Below the pieces are notes generated by a model, which was given only the letters and a program-made list of their open reading frames with translations, was not told the origin of the DNA and made no database searches. This document shows, piece by piece, positions 24,299 through 32,652 of a stretch of 64,000 nucleotides of DNA. Numbering within the stretch: the stretch's first letter is position 1; every line of letters begins with the position of its first letter. This DNA comes from Thioalkalivibrio halophilus (GTDB taxonomy: Bacteria > Pseudomonadota > Gammaproteobacteria > Ectothiorhodospirales > Ectothiorhodospiraceae): assembly GCF_001995255.1 (NCBI RefSeq), contig NZ_MUZR01000017.1:591-64590 (forward strand). Direction: 5' to 3'. The position numbers were made by a program, and so were the translations under genes.

Positions 24299-25160
24299 CC
24301 CCGCGGGCACCCAGCCGCTCCCGTCGGCGGAGGCCGGGCGCATCCTGGTCCTGCTCGACGCCTCGCACGCCAGCCAGGCCGCGCTCGAGGCCGCGGCGAC
24401 CCTGGCCGCCACGCTGCAGGGCGAGCTGCAGGCGATCTTTGTCGAGGAGGCCGATCTGCTGCGCAGCGCCGCCTACCCCTTCACCCGCGAGATCGGTTCG
24501 CTCTCCGGGCAGCCGCGGCCACTGGAAACCGGGCTGCTGGAAACCCGCCTGCGGCGCCGCGCCGCCCACCTCCGCCGTGCGGCCGAACAGGCCGCCGCGC
24601 GTGCAAGGATCCACTGCTCGCTCGAGGTCCGCCGCGGATCGGTGCGCCGCGAGGTGCTTGCGCTGACCACCCCGGGTGATTTCCTCGTGCTGGGCAAGAT
24701 CGGATGGTCGGCCGCGACCGGCAGCCGCCTGGGCTCCACCGCGCGCAGCCTGGTCCATGAAGCCCCGGGACGGGTCCACCTCACCGGAACCCGGCCGACA
24801 CGCCCCGACAGCCCGGTCCTGGTGGTGGTCGATGCCCCGGAGACCGCGCACGAAGCGCTCGTCTTCGCCCGCGCCCGGGCCCGCCAGCAAAGGCGCCCCC
24901 TGACCGTGCTGCTCGTCCCGCTGGACGACCCCGACGCCGCGCGGGAGCGGGACCGGGCCCTGAGCGAATGGGTGGCGACCGACGACCCTCCGGTGCGGGT
25001 TCGCTCGCTGCGCTCGAGCGCTCCCCGCGAGCTGCTCCGCACACTGGAACGTCAGCCGGCGGCCGAAGTGGTGCTCGGCCGCCGCAGCCCGCTGCTGGCC
25101 GGCCCGCAGGGCGACGCCCTGCTCGGCGCCCTCGAGCCCCCGGTCACCATCACCCCCTAA
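24291..25160 (+). CDS. Universal stress protein-like, two tandem Usp domains
   Basis: A 289-residue protein that appears to hold two Usp-like alpha/beta halves. The first begins RILVLLDASHASQAALEAAATLA and ends near LVLGKIGWSA. The second begins SPVLVVVDAPETAHEALVFARARA and ends VVLGRRSPLL. The Gly-rich ATP-binding loop is weak in both. It overlaps the Lon-like stop by 8 bp and shares its transcript. The TAA stop (25158-25160) lies within the left end of the inverted-repeat element, so the insertion may have supplied the present stop and changed the tail. Function: stress-related; ligand unknown. Confidence 0.7.
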   Translation: MTDPAGTQPLPSAEAGRILVLLDASHASQAALEAAATLAATLQGELQAIFVEEADLLRSAAYPFTREIGSLSGQPRPLETGLLETRLRRRAAHLRRAAEQAAARARIHCSLEVRRGSVRREVLALTTPGDFLVLGKIGWSAATGSRLGSTARSLVHEAPGRVHLTGTRPTRPDSPVLVVVDAPETAHEALVFARARARQQRRPLTVLLVPLDDPDAARERDRALSEWVATDDPPVRVRSLRSSAPRELLRTLERQPAAEVVLGRRSPLLAGPQGDALLGALEPPVTITP

Positions 25161-25433
25161 GGGAAACACTGATCCATGTACACGCTCGCGTTGGTGCCCC
25201 GGGTTTTCCGAGACAAGGCGCGTCGTGCAGTGGGTAGTGGTTCTACCCGCAAGCGGCGCAACGCCGGATCGGGGAACCCGGGGCCCAACCCCGTAGGGGC
25301 TCGGCCGCTTTTGCGCGCGCACGGCGTTGCGGCTTCCTTGTGCAGAATGACTGCACGGCGGTCGCCGCGCCTTGTTCGCACGCAAAAGCGACTCAAGCGC
25401 GAGCGTGTACATGGATCAGTGTTTCCCTTAGGG
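25155..25433. mobile_element. 279-bp MITE-like element with 36-bp perfect terminal inverted repeats
   Basis: Positions 25155-25190 and 25398-25433 are exact 36-bp inverted copies (outer part CCCTAAGGGAAACACTGATC). The inner sequence is also imperfectly palindromic: blocks such as ACAAGGCGCG, CGTGCAGT and GCAACGCCG recur in opposite orientation, so the whole element could fold into one long hairpin. It has no transposase frame. It fills the gap between the universal stress protein gene and DUF3817. The left end holds the stop codon of the upstream gene. A 15-bp copy of the tip recurs at 58451-58465. Confidence 0.75.
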
Positions 25434-25516
25434 CTGCGTCAGGCACCGGGAATGCCGCCAACGGGGCGCCCGCGTGCTACCCTTCGCGGCCGTTTCACCA
25501 GCGATACCGGAAGGCC

Positions 25517-25813
25517 ATGAAATACTTTCGCGCGATCAGCGTGATCGAGGGTATCTCCCTGATCACGCTGCTGTTTGTCGCCATGCCGCTGCGCACCTAC
25601 GCGGACATGCACATGGCGGTCACCTGGGTCGGCTGGATCCATGGCATCCTGTTCCTGATCTATGCGGCCGCCACCGTGGTGGCCAGCCACATGCGCGGCT
25701 GGTCGGTTCTGAAGTGGCTGCTGGTGCTGATCATGGGCGTGGTGCCCTTCGGGTTCCTGTACGTGGACTGGATGATCCGGCGCGAGCTGACGCGCGAGCT
25801 GCAGCACGCCTGA
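25517..25813 (+). CDS. DUF3817 family membrane protein
   Basis: A 98-residue integral membrane protein with three hydrophobic helices. It has the DUF3817 pattern: N-terminal F-R-x-I-S-V-I-E-G-I-S, then [21 protein letters not shown], and a C-terminal [14 protein letters not shown]. The role of the family is unknown; some actinobacterial relatives are fused or adjacent to transporters. The start at 25517 follows GGAAGG. It lies 84 bp after the right end of the inverted-repeat element and 26 bp before the ABC ATPase gene, so it may be in the same transcript. Confidence 0.85.
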   Translation: MKYFRAISVIEGISLITLLFVAMPLRTYADMHMAVTWVGWIHGILFLIYAAATVVASHMRGWSVLKWLLVLIMGVVPFGFLYVDWMIRRELTRELQHA

Positions 25814-25839
25814 CCGTCCGCGCGCGAGCGGAGGTGAGC

Positions 25840-26820
25840 GTGGACAACACCATCGAAGTGGAAGGCCTGGTCCGGGATTTCGCCGGCACCCGCGCGGTGG
25901 ACGAGGTCAGCCTGCAGGTCCCCGCCGGCCATGTACTCGGGCTGCTGGGCCCGAACGGCGCCGGCAAGACCACCACGGTGCGCATGCTGGCGACCCTGCT
26001 CTCGCCCACCGCCGGTCGCGCGCGGGTCGGCGGCCTCGATGTCGTCGACGAGGCGGCGCGGGTGCGCGAGATCATCGGCCTGACCGGCCAGTACGCATCG
26101 GTGGACGAGAAGCTGACCGGGCGCGAGAACCTGATCCTGATCGCCCGCCTGCTGGGCATGAAACGCGCCGCGGCCCGGGCCCGCGCCGACGAGCTGCTGG
26201 CCGACTTCTCCCTGCGGGACGCCGGGCACCGCCCGGTGCAGACCTATTCCGGCGGCATGCGCCGGCGGCTGGATCTGGCGGCCAGCCTGGTCGGCCGCCC
26301 GCGCATCCTGTTCCTCGACGAACCTTCCACCGGACTGGACCCGCGTGCCCGCCGCGACCTGTGGGCGCGGGTACGCCGGCTGCAGGACGCGGGCACCACG
26401 GTGCTGCTGACCACCCAGTACCTCGAGGAGGCCGATGCACTGGCCGATTCCATCGTGGTGCTGGATCAGGGCCGCGTAATCGCCGAGGGCACGGCCGCGG
26501 AGCTGAAGGCCCGGGTCGGCACGCGCACGCTGTTCCTGCGCCTGGCGCGGGCGGACCAGGCGGATGCGGCCGCCCGCCAGGTGGCCGCCCTCACCGGCAG
26601 CGACCCGCATGTGGAAGGCGAGACCCTCAGCGCACCGGTGGCCGAGGCCTCGCTGCTGCCGGCGGTGCTGCGCGAACTGGATGCCACCGGGATCGAGGTC
26701 GCGGAGCTGGGCCTGCGCAGCGCCAGCCTGGACGACGTGTTCCTTACACTCACCGGGCAGACCGGCAGCACCGACGCGCCGGCCGATGCCGCCGGGGACA
26801 GCGGGGAGGATGCCGCATGA
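25840..26820 (+). CDS. ABC exporter ATP-binding protein, DrrA type
   Basis: A 326-residue ABC ATPase with Walker [11 protein letters not shown] (near 36-45), signature [12 protein letters not shown] and Walker [14 protein letters not shown]. The C-terminal extension of the daunorubicin-resistance ATPase family includes [13 protein letters not shown]. The chosen GTG start at 25840 has GGAGG 5 nt upstream. It powers the permease encoded next, with which it overlaps at ATGA. Substrate is unknown; relatives export antibiotics, lipids or polysaccharides. Confidence 0.9.
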   Translation: MDNTIEVEGLVRDFAGTRAVDEVSLQVPAGHVLGLLGPNGAGKTTTVRMLATLLSPTAGRARVGGLDVVDEAARVREIIGLTGQYASVDEKLTGRENLILIARLLGMKRAAARARADELLADFSLRDAGHRPVQTYSGGMRRRLDLAASLVGRPRILFLDEPSTGLDPRARRDLWARVRRLQDAGTTVLLTTQYLEEADALADSIVVLDQGRVIAEGTAAELKARVGTRTLFLRLARADQADAAARQVAALTGSDPHVEGETLSAPVAEASLLPAVLRELDATGIEVAELGLRSASLDDVFLTLTGQTGSTDAPADAAGDSGEDAA

Positions 26821-27584
26821 ATGCCCTCGACCAGACCCTCGCGCTGGCCTGGCGCAGCCTGGTGCAGGTGCGCCGCAATCCGTGGGAGCTGGGGGATTAC
26901 TCCATCCAGCCGATCCTGTTCCTGGTGCTGTTCCTGTTCGTGTTCGGCGGGGCCATCGCCGGCTCGCCGGATGACTACCTCGCCTTCGTACTGCCGGGCG
27001 TGATCGTGATGAACATGCTGTTCGTCACGGTGTATGTGGGCCACGGCCTCAACACCGACCTGACCCGCGGGGTGTTCGACCGCTTCCGCGCCCTGCCCAT
27101 CCCGCGCTGGGCGCCGCTGGCCGGCCGCATCCTCGCGGACGTAGTGAAGCAGGTGCTGTGCATCGCCCTGCTGCTGATCGTGGGCTACCTGCTGGGCTTC
27201 CGCCTGGCCACCTCCTTCGGCCATCTGCTCGTCATGGTGCTGCTGGTGCTCACCTTCGCGGTGGCGTTCTCCTGGGTGATGGTGCTGGTCGGCGTGCTCG
27301 CGCGCGACCCGGAACACGTGCAGCTGTTCGGCTTCACCGCGCTGTTCCCGGTCACCTTCGTCAGCTCGGCGTTTGTCCCGGTGGAGACCATGCCCGAGTG
27401 GCTGCAGGGCTTCGTCCAGGCCAACCCGGTATCGCTCCTGACCGAGGCCGCGCGCGGGCTGATGAACGACGACGGAGCGGTCGCGGCCCCGGCGCTGGCA
27501 TCGCTGGCCTGGGCGGCGGGGATCGCGGCGGTGTTCGCGCCGTTATCCGTATGGGTGCTCAACCGCCGGCTGGCGCGCGGCTGA
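26817..27584 (+). CDS. ABC-2 type exporter permease, DrrB type
   Basis: A 255-residue ABC-2 permease with six hydrophobic helices. The DrrB-like N-terminal amphipathic stretch LAWRSLVQVRRNP is followed by the family segment FDRFRALPIPRWAPLAGRI. Late motifs FPVTFVSSAFVPVETMPEWLQ and ANPVSLLTEAAR are diagnostic of the family. Together with the ATPase gene it overlaps (ATGA) it forms a two-gene exporter. No regulator is adjacent. Substrate is unknown. Confidence 0.9.
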   Translation: MNALDQTLALAWRSLVQVRRNPWELGDYSIQPILFLVLFLFVFGGAIAGSPDDYLAFVLPGVIVMNMLFVTVYVGHGLNTDLTRGVFDRFRALPIPRWAPLAGRILADVVKQVLCIALLLIVGYLLGFRLATSFGHLLVMVLLVLTFAVAFSWVMVLVGVLARDPEHVQLFGFTALFPVTFVSSAFVPVETMPEWLQGFVQANPVSLLTEAARGLMNDDGAVAAPALASLAWAAGIAAVFAPLSVWVLNRRLARG

Positions 27585-27678
27585 AGAAAAGATGCCTCCA
27601 CCGTAGCGACCTCGGCAAAAACCGGTGTTAAGGTAGGGCTTCATCGGCGGGTCCGGGAGTCCGGCGAAGGAGCACCGA

Positions 27679-28797
27679 TTGATACAGCTCAGGACGAGTT
27701 CCGACTCGAGGACAGAAAACCTTGAGGTCATGTTGCGGGATCTCGAGGCCGACCCGTCGATTGGCGGCATCCTGCTGATGGTCGCCCACGGCCATTCCCG
27801 GCCCGAACCCGCGGCCTGGACCGAATTACTGGGGACGCGGCAATGCCCCGTTTTCGGCGGCGAGTTCCCCGGCCTGGTGACACACGACGGTGTCATGGAG
27901 AGCGGCGCGATCGCCGTGGGGCTTCCCCGGTTCTCCCGGGTCGCCCGCATCGATGCGCTGTCGCAGCCCGAATGCGACCCGCCCGAAGCGCTCGAAAGGG
28001 CCTTCCCGGATCCACCGGGCCACGGCCTGCTGTTCGTCTTCGTCGACGGACTGGCGGCCGGCATTGATCGCCTGGTCAATGCACTGTACGACCATTTCGG
28101 GCTGGAAACCGGCTATATCGGTGGCGGTTGCGGCAATGCTCGCTTACAGCCCGGCCCGGTGGTACTGGATTCCGAAGGGCTGCACGCCGACAGTGCAGTG
28201 GTAGCCTGGCTGGATCTGCCTGCCGGCATCGGCGTGGCCCACGGCTGGGAGCCGATATCCGCCCCCCTCAAGGTGACATCCGCCAGCAGCAACACCATAC
28301 ACGGCCTTGACTGGAAACCGGCCGCTTCCGTATGGGGCCGGATTGTGCAGGAACACGGCGGAGAGGCCCCCACACCGGCCTCGTTCACCCGCCTCGCGCC
28401 CGCCTACCCCTTCGGCATCGGCCGCATTGGCGGCGAGCTGGTGGTGCGCGACCCGATTCAGCTCGAAGGAAATGCACTGGTCTGTGTCGGCGAGGTGCCG
28501 GAGGGGGCGTTCGTGCGGGTCCTGACCGGCAATCGCCACACGCTTCTCAACGCAGCCCGCAAGGCACGGGAACGCAGCCGGGAAGGCGCGGAAGAATTCA
28601 CTCCGACCATCCGCCTGACCATGGACTGCATATCGCGGGCCCATTTTCTCGGACGGGCTTACGACCAGGAGGTCGCAACCCTCTGCGAGGAGGACACCCT
28701 GCCGCTGGCGGGCGCGCTTTCGCTGGGCGAGATCGCGAACTGTGGCGAGGAATCACTCGAGTTCTACAACAAGACCGTAACGGCAGGCCTGCTGTGA
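27679..28797 (+). CDS. FIST domain sensory protein
   Basis: A 372-residue protein with FIST N and FIST C domains. It has a Gly-rich sensory fold with GGILLMVAHGHSRPEP, VFGGEFPGLVTHDG and YIGGGCGNA in the first half. In the second half are MDCISRAHFLG and a C-terminal GEIANCGEESLEFYNKTV, the FIST_C signature (G-E-I-x4-G plus NKT). FIST domains are predicted to sense small ligands such as amino acids. The TTG start at 27679 is favoured by AAGGAG 7 nt upstream. It ends in a GTGA overlap with a GGDEF/EAL gene, so it likely provides sensory input to c-di-GMP turnover. Confidence 0.88.
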   Translation: MIQLRTSSDSRTENLEVMLRDLEADPSIGGILLMVAHGHSRPEPAAWTELLGTRQCPVFGGEFPGLVTHDGVMESGAIAVGLPRFSRVARIDALSQPECDPPEALERAFPDPPGHGLLFVFVDGLAAGIDRLVNALYDHFGLETGYIGGGCGNARLQPGPVVLDSEGLHADSAVVAWLDLPAGIGVAHGWEPISAPLKVTSASSNTIHGLDWKPAASVWGRIVQEHGGEAPTPASFTRLAPAYPFGIGRIGGELVVRDPIQLEGNALVCVGEVPEGAFVRVLTGNRHTLLNAARKARERSREGAEEFTPTIRLTMDCISRAHFLGRAYDQEVATLCEEDTLPLAGALSLGEIANCGEESLEFYNKTVTAGLL

Positions 28798-30584
28798 GCC
28801 ACAACCGTCTGTACGAATTTGAAGTGCTGCACGAAATCGCGATGGCGATCGGCGTCAGCCTCGATCGTGACGGGATGCTCGGGCACTGCTTGCCCCTGTT
28901 CCTGCGCCGTCTCCGCTGCACCTCGGTCACCGTCCTCGCCGACGGGCCACGAATCGTGATGTCGGCCCCCCGCAGCGTGGACATCCGGTCGCTGCTGCCG
29001 CAGCTGGACGAAGCCCTGAGTTCGGACGATCCGCTGCCGGTCCCGGCTCTGCTCCGGAATGACCGCCATTATTATCTGTGGCGCCTGGAGGGCTTCGGTG
29101 CTCTCGTCCTGGGGCGTGCCCGACCCTTCAGCCAGGATCTGGTGCAGGAGATCGCCCAGCTGGCCAAACGCCTCGCCGTTGCCCTGCATGCCTGCGAGGA
29201 GCATGCCCGATTGAACGATCTGGTCCGCGAGACCACGTGGCAGGCCCACCACGATGACCTGACCGGTCTGCATGGCCGACGCTTCTTCCTTGAGCGGCTG
29301 GACACGCTCGGCTCCACCGCCCCGGATGCCGAGAAGGGGTTTCACGCCCTGATCTATCTGGACCTCGACCAGTTCAAGATCGTCAACGACACCGCCGGGC
29401 ACATGGCCGGCGACCAGCTGCTGCAGGAACTCGGCGCCCGCCTGCGGTCCGCGGGTTGCGAGGCGGATACCATCGCCCGGCTGGGCGGTGACGAATTCGG
29501 CATCCTGCTCGCCGGCACAACCGAGGACGGCGCCCGGGGCGCCGCCGACGCACTGATCCGGGTCGTCCGCACCTACCGCTTCGAATGGCAGGAGCGTCAG
29601 TTCCGCATCGGCGCCAGCGCCGGCATCGCACTGTTCGACGGCAGCGAGAATGACGTGCGCGACATCCTGGCCGCAGCGGATACCGCCTGCTACATGGCCA
29701 AGGAACGGGGGGGCGGCCGGGTACAGACCTACACCACCCACGACGGCGAGCTGTCCCGCCGTCACGACGAGATGCACTGGGCCGCGCACCTCAGCGGCGT
29801 GATCGAACGCGGCGGCTTTGCCCTGTACGCCCAGCGCATCCAGAGTCTGGAGGACGATCCGGCAGGGCGCATTGAGGTTCTGGTGCGCATGCAGGACAGG
29901 CCCGACGAGGAACCTGTCCTGCCGGGGCAGTTCATCCCCGCCGCGGAACGCTTCGGCCTGATGGGTGCCATCGACCGCTGGGTGGTCACCCGCACCCTTG
30001 CACTGCGCGACGAGCCGGAACGCAGCGGCCATCGTGTCGCATGGAACATCAACCTTTCCGGGGCCTCGCTCAGCGATCCCGGATTCCTGCGCTTCGTGAC
30101 CGGGAAGATCCGCGACCACGTACCAGAACCGGGAACGATCTGCTTCGAGATCACCGAGACGGCGGTGGTGGACAATCTGGAGGCCGTGTCCGCATTCATC
30201 CACGAGCTGCGGGGGCTGGGCTGCGAGTTCGCGCTGGACGACTTCGGCAGCGGCCTGTCGTCCTTCGCCTACCTGCAACAACTGCCGGTGGATTATCTGA
30301 AAATCGATGGCCGGTTCGTCCGGGACATTGCATCCAGCCCCTCCGATCGAGCGATCGTGGAGTCCATCCATCATATCGGCGGAACCCTGGGACTGCGCAC
30401 CATCGCCGAATACGTCGAGGACACCACCGCCATGGAGATCCTGCGGGAGGTGGGCATCGAATTCGGCCAGGGCTTCCACATCCATCAACCCGAACCGCTG
30501 GAACATCTGCTGTCCAGCGGGGAGGACGACACCGGCGCACCGGACATTGCCCCGATGCCCGGTGCCGTCCACCGGGTTCAGTAG
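28794..30584 (+). CDS. GGDEF-EAL protein with GAF-like sensor; cyclase active, EAL variant
   Basis: A 596-residue cytoplasmic c-di-GMP enzyme. Residues 1-150 form a GAF-like input region. The GGDEF domain has an intact G231-G-D-E-F235 loop (RLGGDEFGILL), so diguanylate cyclase activity is expected; no RxxD inhibitory site is seen upstream. The EAL domain has E361-V-L in place of E-A-L, but keeps ITETAVV, DDFGSGLSSF, YLKIDGRF and an acidic AEYVED, so phosphodiesterase activity is possible. It starts at GTG inside the FIST stop codon and so is translationally coupled to it. It overlaps the convergent DsrE-like gene by 7 bp. Confidence 0.92.
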   Translation: MSHNRLYEFEVLHEIAMAIGVSLDRDGMLGHCLPLFLRRLRCTSVTVLADGPRIVMSAPRSVDIRSLLPQLDEALSSDDPLPVPALLRNDRHYYLWRLEGFGALVLGRARPFSQDLVQEIAQLAKRLAVALHACEEHARLNDLVRETTWQAHHDDLTGLHGRRFFLERLDTLGSTAPDAEKGFHALIYLDLDQFKIVNDTAGHMAGDQLLQELGARLRSAGCEADTIARLGGDEFGILLAGTTEDGARGAADALIRVVRTYRFEWQERQFRIGASAGIALFDGSENDVRDILAAADTACYMAKERGGGRVQTYTTHDGELSRRHDEMHWAAHLSGVIERGGFALYAQRIQSLEDDPAGRIEVLVRMQDRPDEEPVLPGQFIPAAERFGLMGAIDRWVVTRTLALRDEPERSGHRVAWNINLSGASLSDPGFLRFVTGKIRDHVPEPGTICFEITETAVVDNLEAVSAFIHELRGLGCEFALDDFGSGLSSFAYLQQLPVDYLKIDGRFVRDIASSPSDRAIVESIHHIGGTLGLRTIAEYVEDTTAMEILREVGIEFGQGFHIHQPEPLEHLLSSGEDDTGAPDIAPMPGAVHRVQ

Positions 30585-31084
30585 ACGGGTACCAGCGCGT
30601 AGCCCTGGTTCTGGTAGCCCATCACCGCGATGAATCCGCTGCGAACCGGCTTGATCGGCTCCAGGATGGTGTCGTTGTCCACGCCGTAGGCGCGGGTGGC
30701 GGCCGAGCAGACTTCCATCTGCACGCCCAGCTCATCCAGCCGGTCCACTGCCTTCGCGATCTCCTCCAGGGTCTCCGCGTGGTCGATGTCCACCTCCGGC
30801 TCCGGATCGGTAGTGATGAACTTGACCGCCTCGGCGATGAACACCATGCGCAGGTCGGGCTCCACGCCCTCCTTGAGCAGGTTCTCGTGGTTGGTGGCAA
30901 TGCCGCGCAGGTACGCCAGCATTACGTCCGGATCGGACTTGCGCATGTCGTAGACCGCCCGCATGGTCTCGATCCCCTGCGTGGCCTCACGGTTGTCCAG
31001 GCCCTCGTCGTCGGCGACCGCCGGCACGGCCAGGCCAAGCGGCAGGACGCAGGCGAAAAAGATGCTCAGTATCGTTTTTCTCAT
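30578..31084 (-). CDS. DsrE-like secreted protein, copy 1
   Basis: A 168-residue exported protein. A signal peptide (about 1-24, AVPAVADD) leads a DsrE/DsrF-like alpha/beta domain. It keeps a single cysteine in the segment MEVCSAATRAYGVD, the position where DsrE-family proteins bind persulfide sulfur. The C-terminal block GFIAVMGYQNQGYALVPVY is nearly repeated in the neighbouring paralogue. It is the last gene of a TetR-DsrE-DsrE operon, 43 bp behind its paralogue. AGGAGGAGG precedes the ATG. A periplasmic role in sulfur handling is inference from the fold and the Cys. Confidence 0.8.
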   Translation of the reverse strand: MRKTILSIFFACVLPLGLAVPAVADDEGLDNREATQGIETMRAVYDMRKSDPDVMLAYLRGIATNHENLLKEGVEPDLRMVFIAEAVKFITTDPEPEVDIDHAETLEEIAKAVDRLDELGVQMEVCSAATRAYGVDNDTILEPIKPVRSGFIAVMGYQNQGYALVPVY

Positions 31085-31127
31085 GTAGTTTCCTCCTCCT
31101 GGTGGTTTTCCGGTTCTCTTCCCGGGG

Positions 31128-31640
31128 TCAGTAGATCGGGATCACCGCATAGCCCTGCGCCTGATACCCGGTCAGCGACACGAAAGTATTGCGCACCGGC
31201 TCGATGCCGGGGAGCAGCTCGCCGTGATCCACGCCGAACAGGCGCGTGGCCACCGAACAGGCCTCCATCCGCACGCCCTTCTCGCGCAGCGCGGCGATGT
31301 GTTCCTCGATCGCGTCCAGATGCTCGAACTGCGTCAGTTCGAACCGCTCGCGGTCCTCGCTGACCATGGTCACCGCCAGCCCGCGGAAGGCGAGGATCAT
31401 GTCCGGCTCCACGCCCTGGTCGGTGAAGTCCTCGTGGGTCTCGCGGATCACCGTCAGGTAAAGCGCCAGCCCCTCGGGGTCGCTGTTGTTGAGATCGAAC
31501 ACCACGCGCCCGGTTTCGACGCCCTCCAGCGCCTTCGCGTCGGTGGGTTCAGCGCCGGCTTCGGCGGCGGACACCGCCAGCATTGGCCAGGCGGCCAGCG
31601 CCAGCAGCAACGGCAGTACGGCCATTCTTTTCATCATCAT
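31128..31640 (-). CDS. DsrE-like secreted protein, copy 2
   Basis: A 170-residue paralogue of the downstream protein. A signal peptide (about 1-26) is followed by ETGRVVFDLNNSDPEGLALYLTVI and the Cys segment MEACSVATRLFGVDHGE. The C-terminus FVSLTGYQAQGYAVIPIY closely matches the copy-1 C-terminus in layout. Three consecutive ATG codons occur at the start; the first (31640) has GGGAG 5 nt upstream and overlaps the TetR stop as ATGA. The two copies probably arose by tandem duplication and may form heteromers, as DsrE/F/H do; that is inference. Confidence 0.8.
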   Translation of the reverse strand: MMMKRMAVLPLLLALAAWPMLAVSAAEAGAEPTDAKALEGVETGRVVFDLNNSDPEGLALYLTVIRETHEDFTDQGVEPDMILAFRGLAVTMVSEDRERFELTQFEHLDAIEEHIAALREKGVRMEACSVATRLFGVDHGELLPGIEPVRNTFVSLTGYQAQGYAVIPIY

Positions 31641-32263
31641 GCGTTCTCCCGAGTGGTGTTGCGAGGCGGATCCATCGCAATCGCCCGCCATGCCGCCTCC
31701 TGCATGTCGGGCAAAAAGTCGGACAGGGGCCGGTCCAGCACGCCATCGAGGTACAGGTGCAGCAGGCGGATGGCTCCACCGAAGGCCACGGTGGCCGCCA
31801 CCGGCACCTCCATCGGCCGCAGCTCGCCGGCCGCCATGCCCTGCTCGATGCATTCGCGCATGCGCTGGAACGGCTGCGACGAACACACCGGCGGTTCATC
31901 CGGCAGGAACTCCCGGTGCCGCGACTCCAGCACGAAGCGCATGGTCTGCGGGGCCTGTGCGGTGGTCTCGAACAGAAAGGCGATGATCCCGTCGCAGCGC
32001 GTGCGGCAGTCCTGACTCTCCTCCATCACCTGCTGCAGCCCGGCGTCCATGCGCTGCAGCAGGTCGTCGTACAGCGCCTTGGCCAGGGCCTCCTTGTTGC
32101 CGAAGTGGTGATAGATCGAACCAATCGACACCCCGGCCTGGCGGCGGATGTCGTGGATGGAGGTATTGAAATAGCCGTCGGTGCTGAAGCGCTCCAGCGC
32201 AGTGTCCAGAACCAGCTTGCGCAGGGTCTCCCCGCGTACGACCTTTCCGGGACTGGCAGTCAT
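31637..32263 (-). CDS. TetR/AcrR regulator of the DsrE-like pair
   Basis: A 208-residue TetR repressor. The helix-turn-helix is in TSIHDIRRQAGVSIGSIYHHFGNKEALAKAL (about 34-64), with a C-terminal ligand domain of unknown specificity. It is the first gene of the operon with two secreted DsrE-like proteins, joined to the first by an ATGA overlap. A perfect 14-bp palindrome sits 15 bp upstream of its start codon (32278-32291), a typical TetR operator, so the whole operon is likely autoregulated. GAGG precedes the ATG. Confidence 0.9.
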   Translation of the reverse strand: MTASPGKVVRGETLRKLVLDTALERFSTDGYFNTSIHDIRRQAGVSIGSIYHHFGNKEALAKALYDDLLQRMDAGLQQVMEESQDCRTRCDGIIAFLFETTAQAPQTMRFVLESRHREFLPDEPPVCSSQPFQRMRECIEQGMAAGELRPMEVPVAATVAFGGAIRLLHLYLDGVLDRPLSDFLPDMQEAAWRAIAMDPPRNTTRENA

Positions 32264-32277
32264 CGACGCCTCACTAA

Positions 32278-32291
32278 AACGAACGTTCGTT
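32278..32291 (-). promoter_or_regulatory. TetR-type operator, perfect 14-bp palindrome
   Basis: AACGAACGTTCGTT is fully self-complementary and lies 15 bp upstream of the TetR start. Similar AACGnnCGTT cores are common operators of TetR-family repressors. It sits where it would cover the operon promoter, though I could not define unambiguous -35/-10 hexamers. Confidence 0.7.
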
Positions 32292-32335
32292 CTAATCTAC
32301 ACCCGCAATGCGTCGGGGGAAAGACTCGACCCGGC

Positions 32336-32626
32336 TCAGCCGGTGGTGAACCGCTCCGGCGGCGGCTGCGGGATCGGAACGTCCTCGACCTGCAGATCGT
32401 CCACCCGGGCCTGGCGCGGGCCCTCCTGCAGCCACGTCCCGAGCCGGTCGAGGGCCTCGGGCGAGCCCACCGCCAGCACCTCCACGCTGCCGTCGGGGAG
32501 ATTGCGGGCATGGCCGGTCAGGCCCAACGGGCGCGCCTGTTTCTGCGTGGAGGCGCGGAAAAACACGCCCTGCACCCGGCCGCTGACACGCCAGCGGCGG
32601 GCCCGGTTATCATTGGCCTCAGTCAT
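32336..32626 (-). CDS. acyP: Acylphosphatase
   Basis: A 96-residue acylphosphatase hydrolysing acyl phosphates such as carbamoyl phosphate or acetyl phosphate. The family motif VSGRVQGVFFR contains the phosphate-binding R24. N42 in GHARNLPDGSVEV is the catalytic Asn. Length is near the family's usual 90-98. A strong site (GGAGGTGAAGGA) precedes the ATG at 32626. Only 26 bp separate its start from the divergent arsC start, and the ribosome binding sites of the two genes abut on opposite strands. Confidence 0.93.
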   Translation of the reverse strand: MTEANDNRARRWRVSGRVQGVFFRASTQKQARPLGLTGHARNLPDGSVEVLAVGSPEALDRLGTWLQEGPRQARVDDLQVEDVPIPQPPPERFTTG

Positions 32627-32652
32627 GAATCCTTCACCTCCGGAGTCCGTGC

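Noticed and set aside
25176-25520. Small open frames inside the inverted-repeat element
   Set aside because: They start within the terminal repeats and change completely between the two orientations; no ribosome binding site and no protein character.
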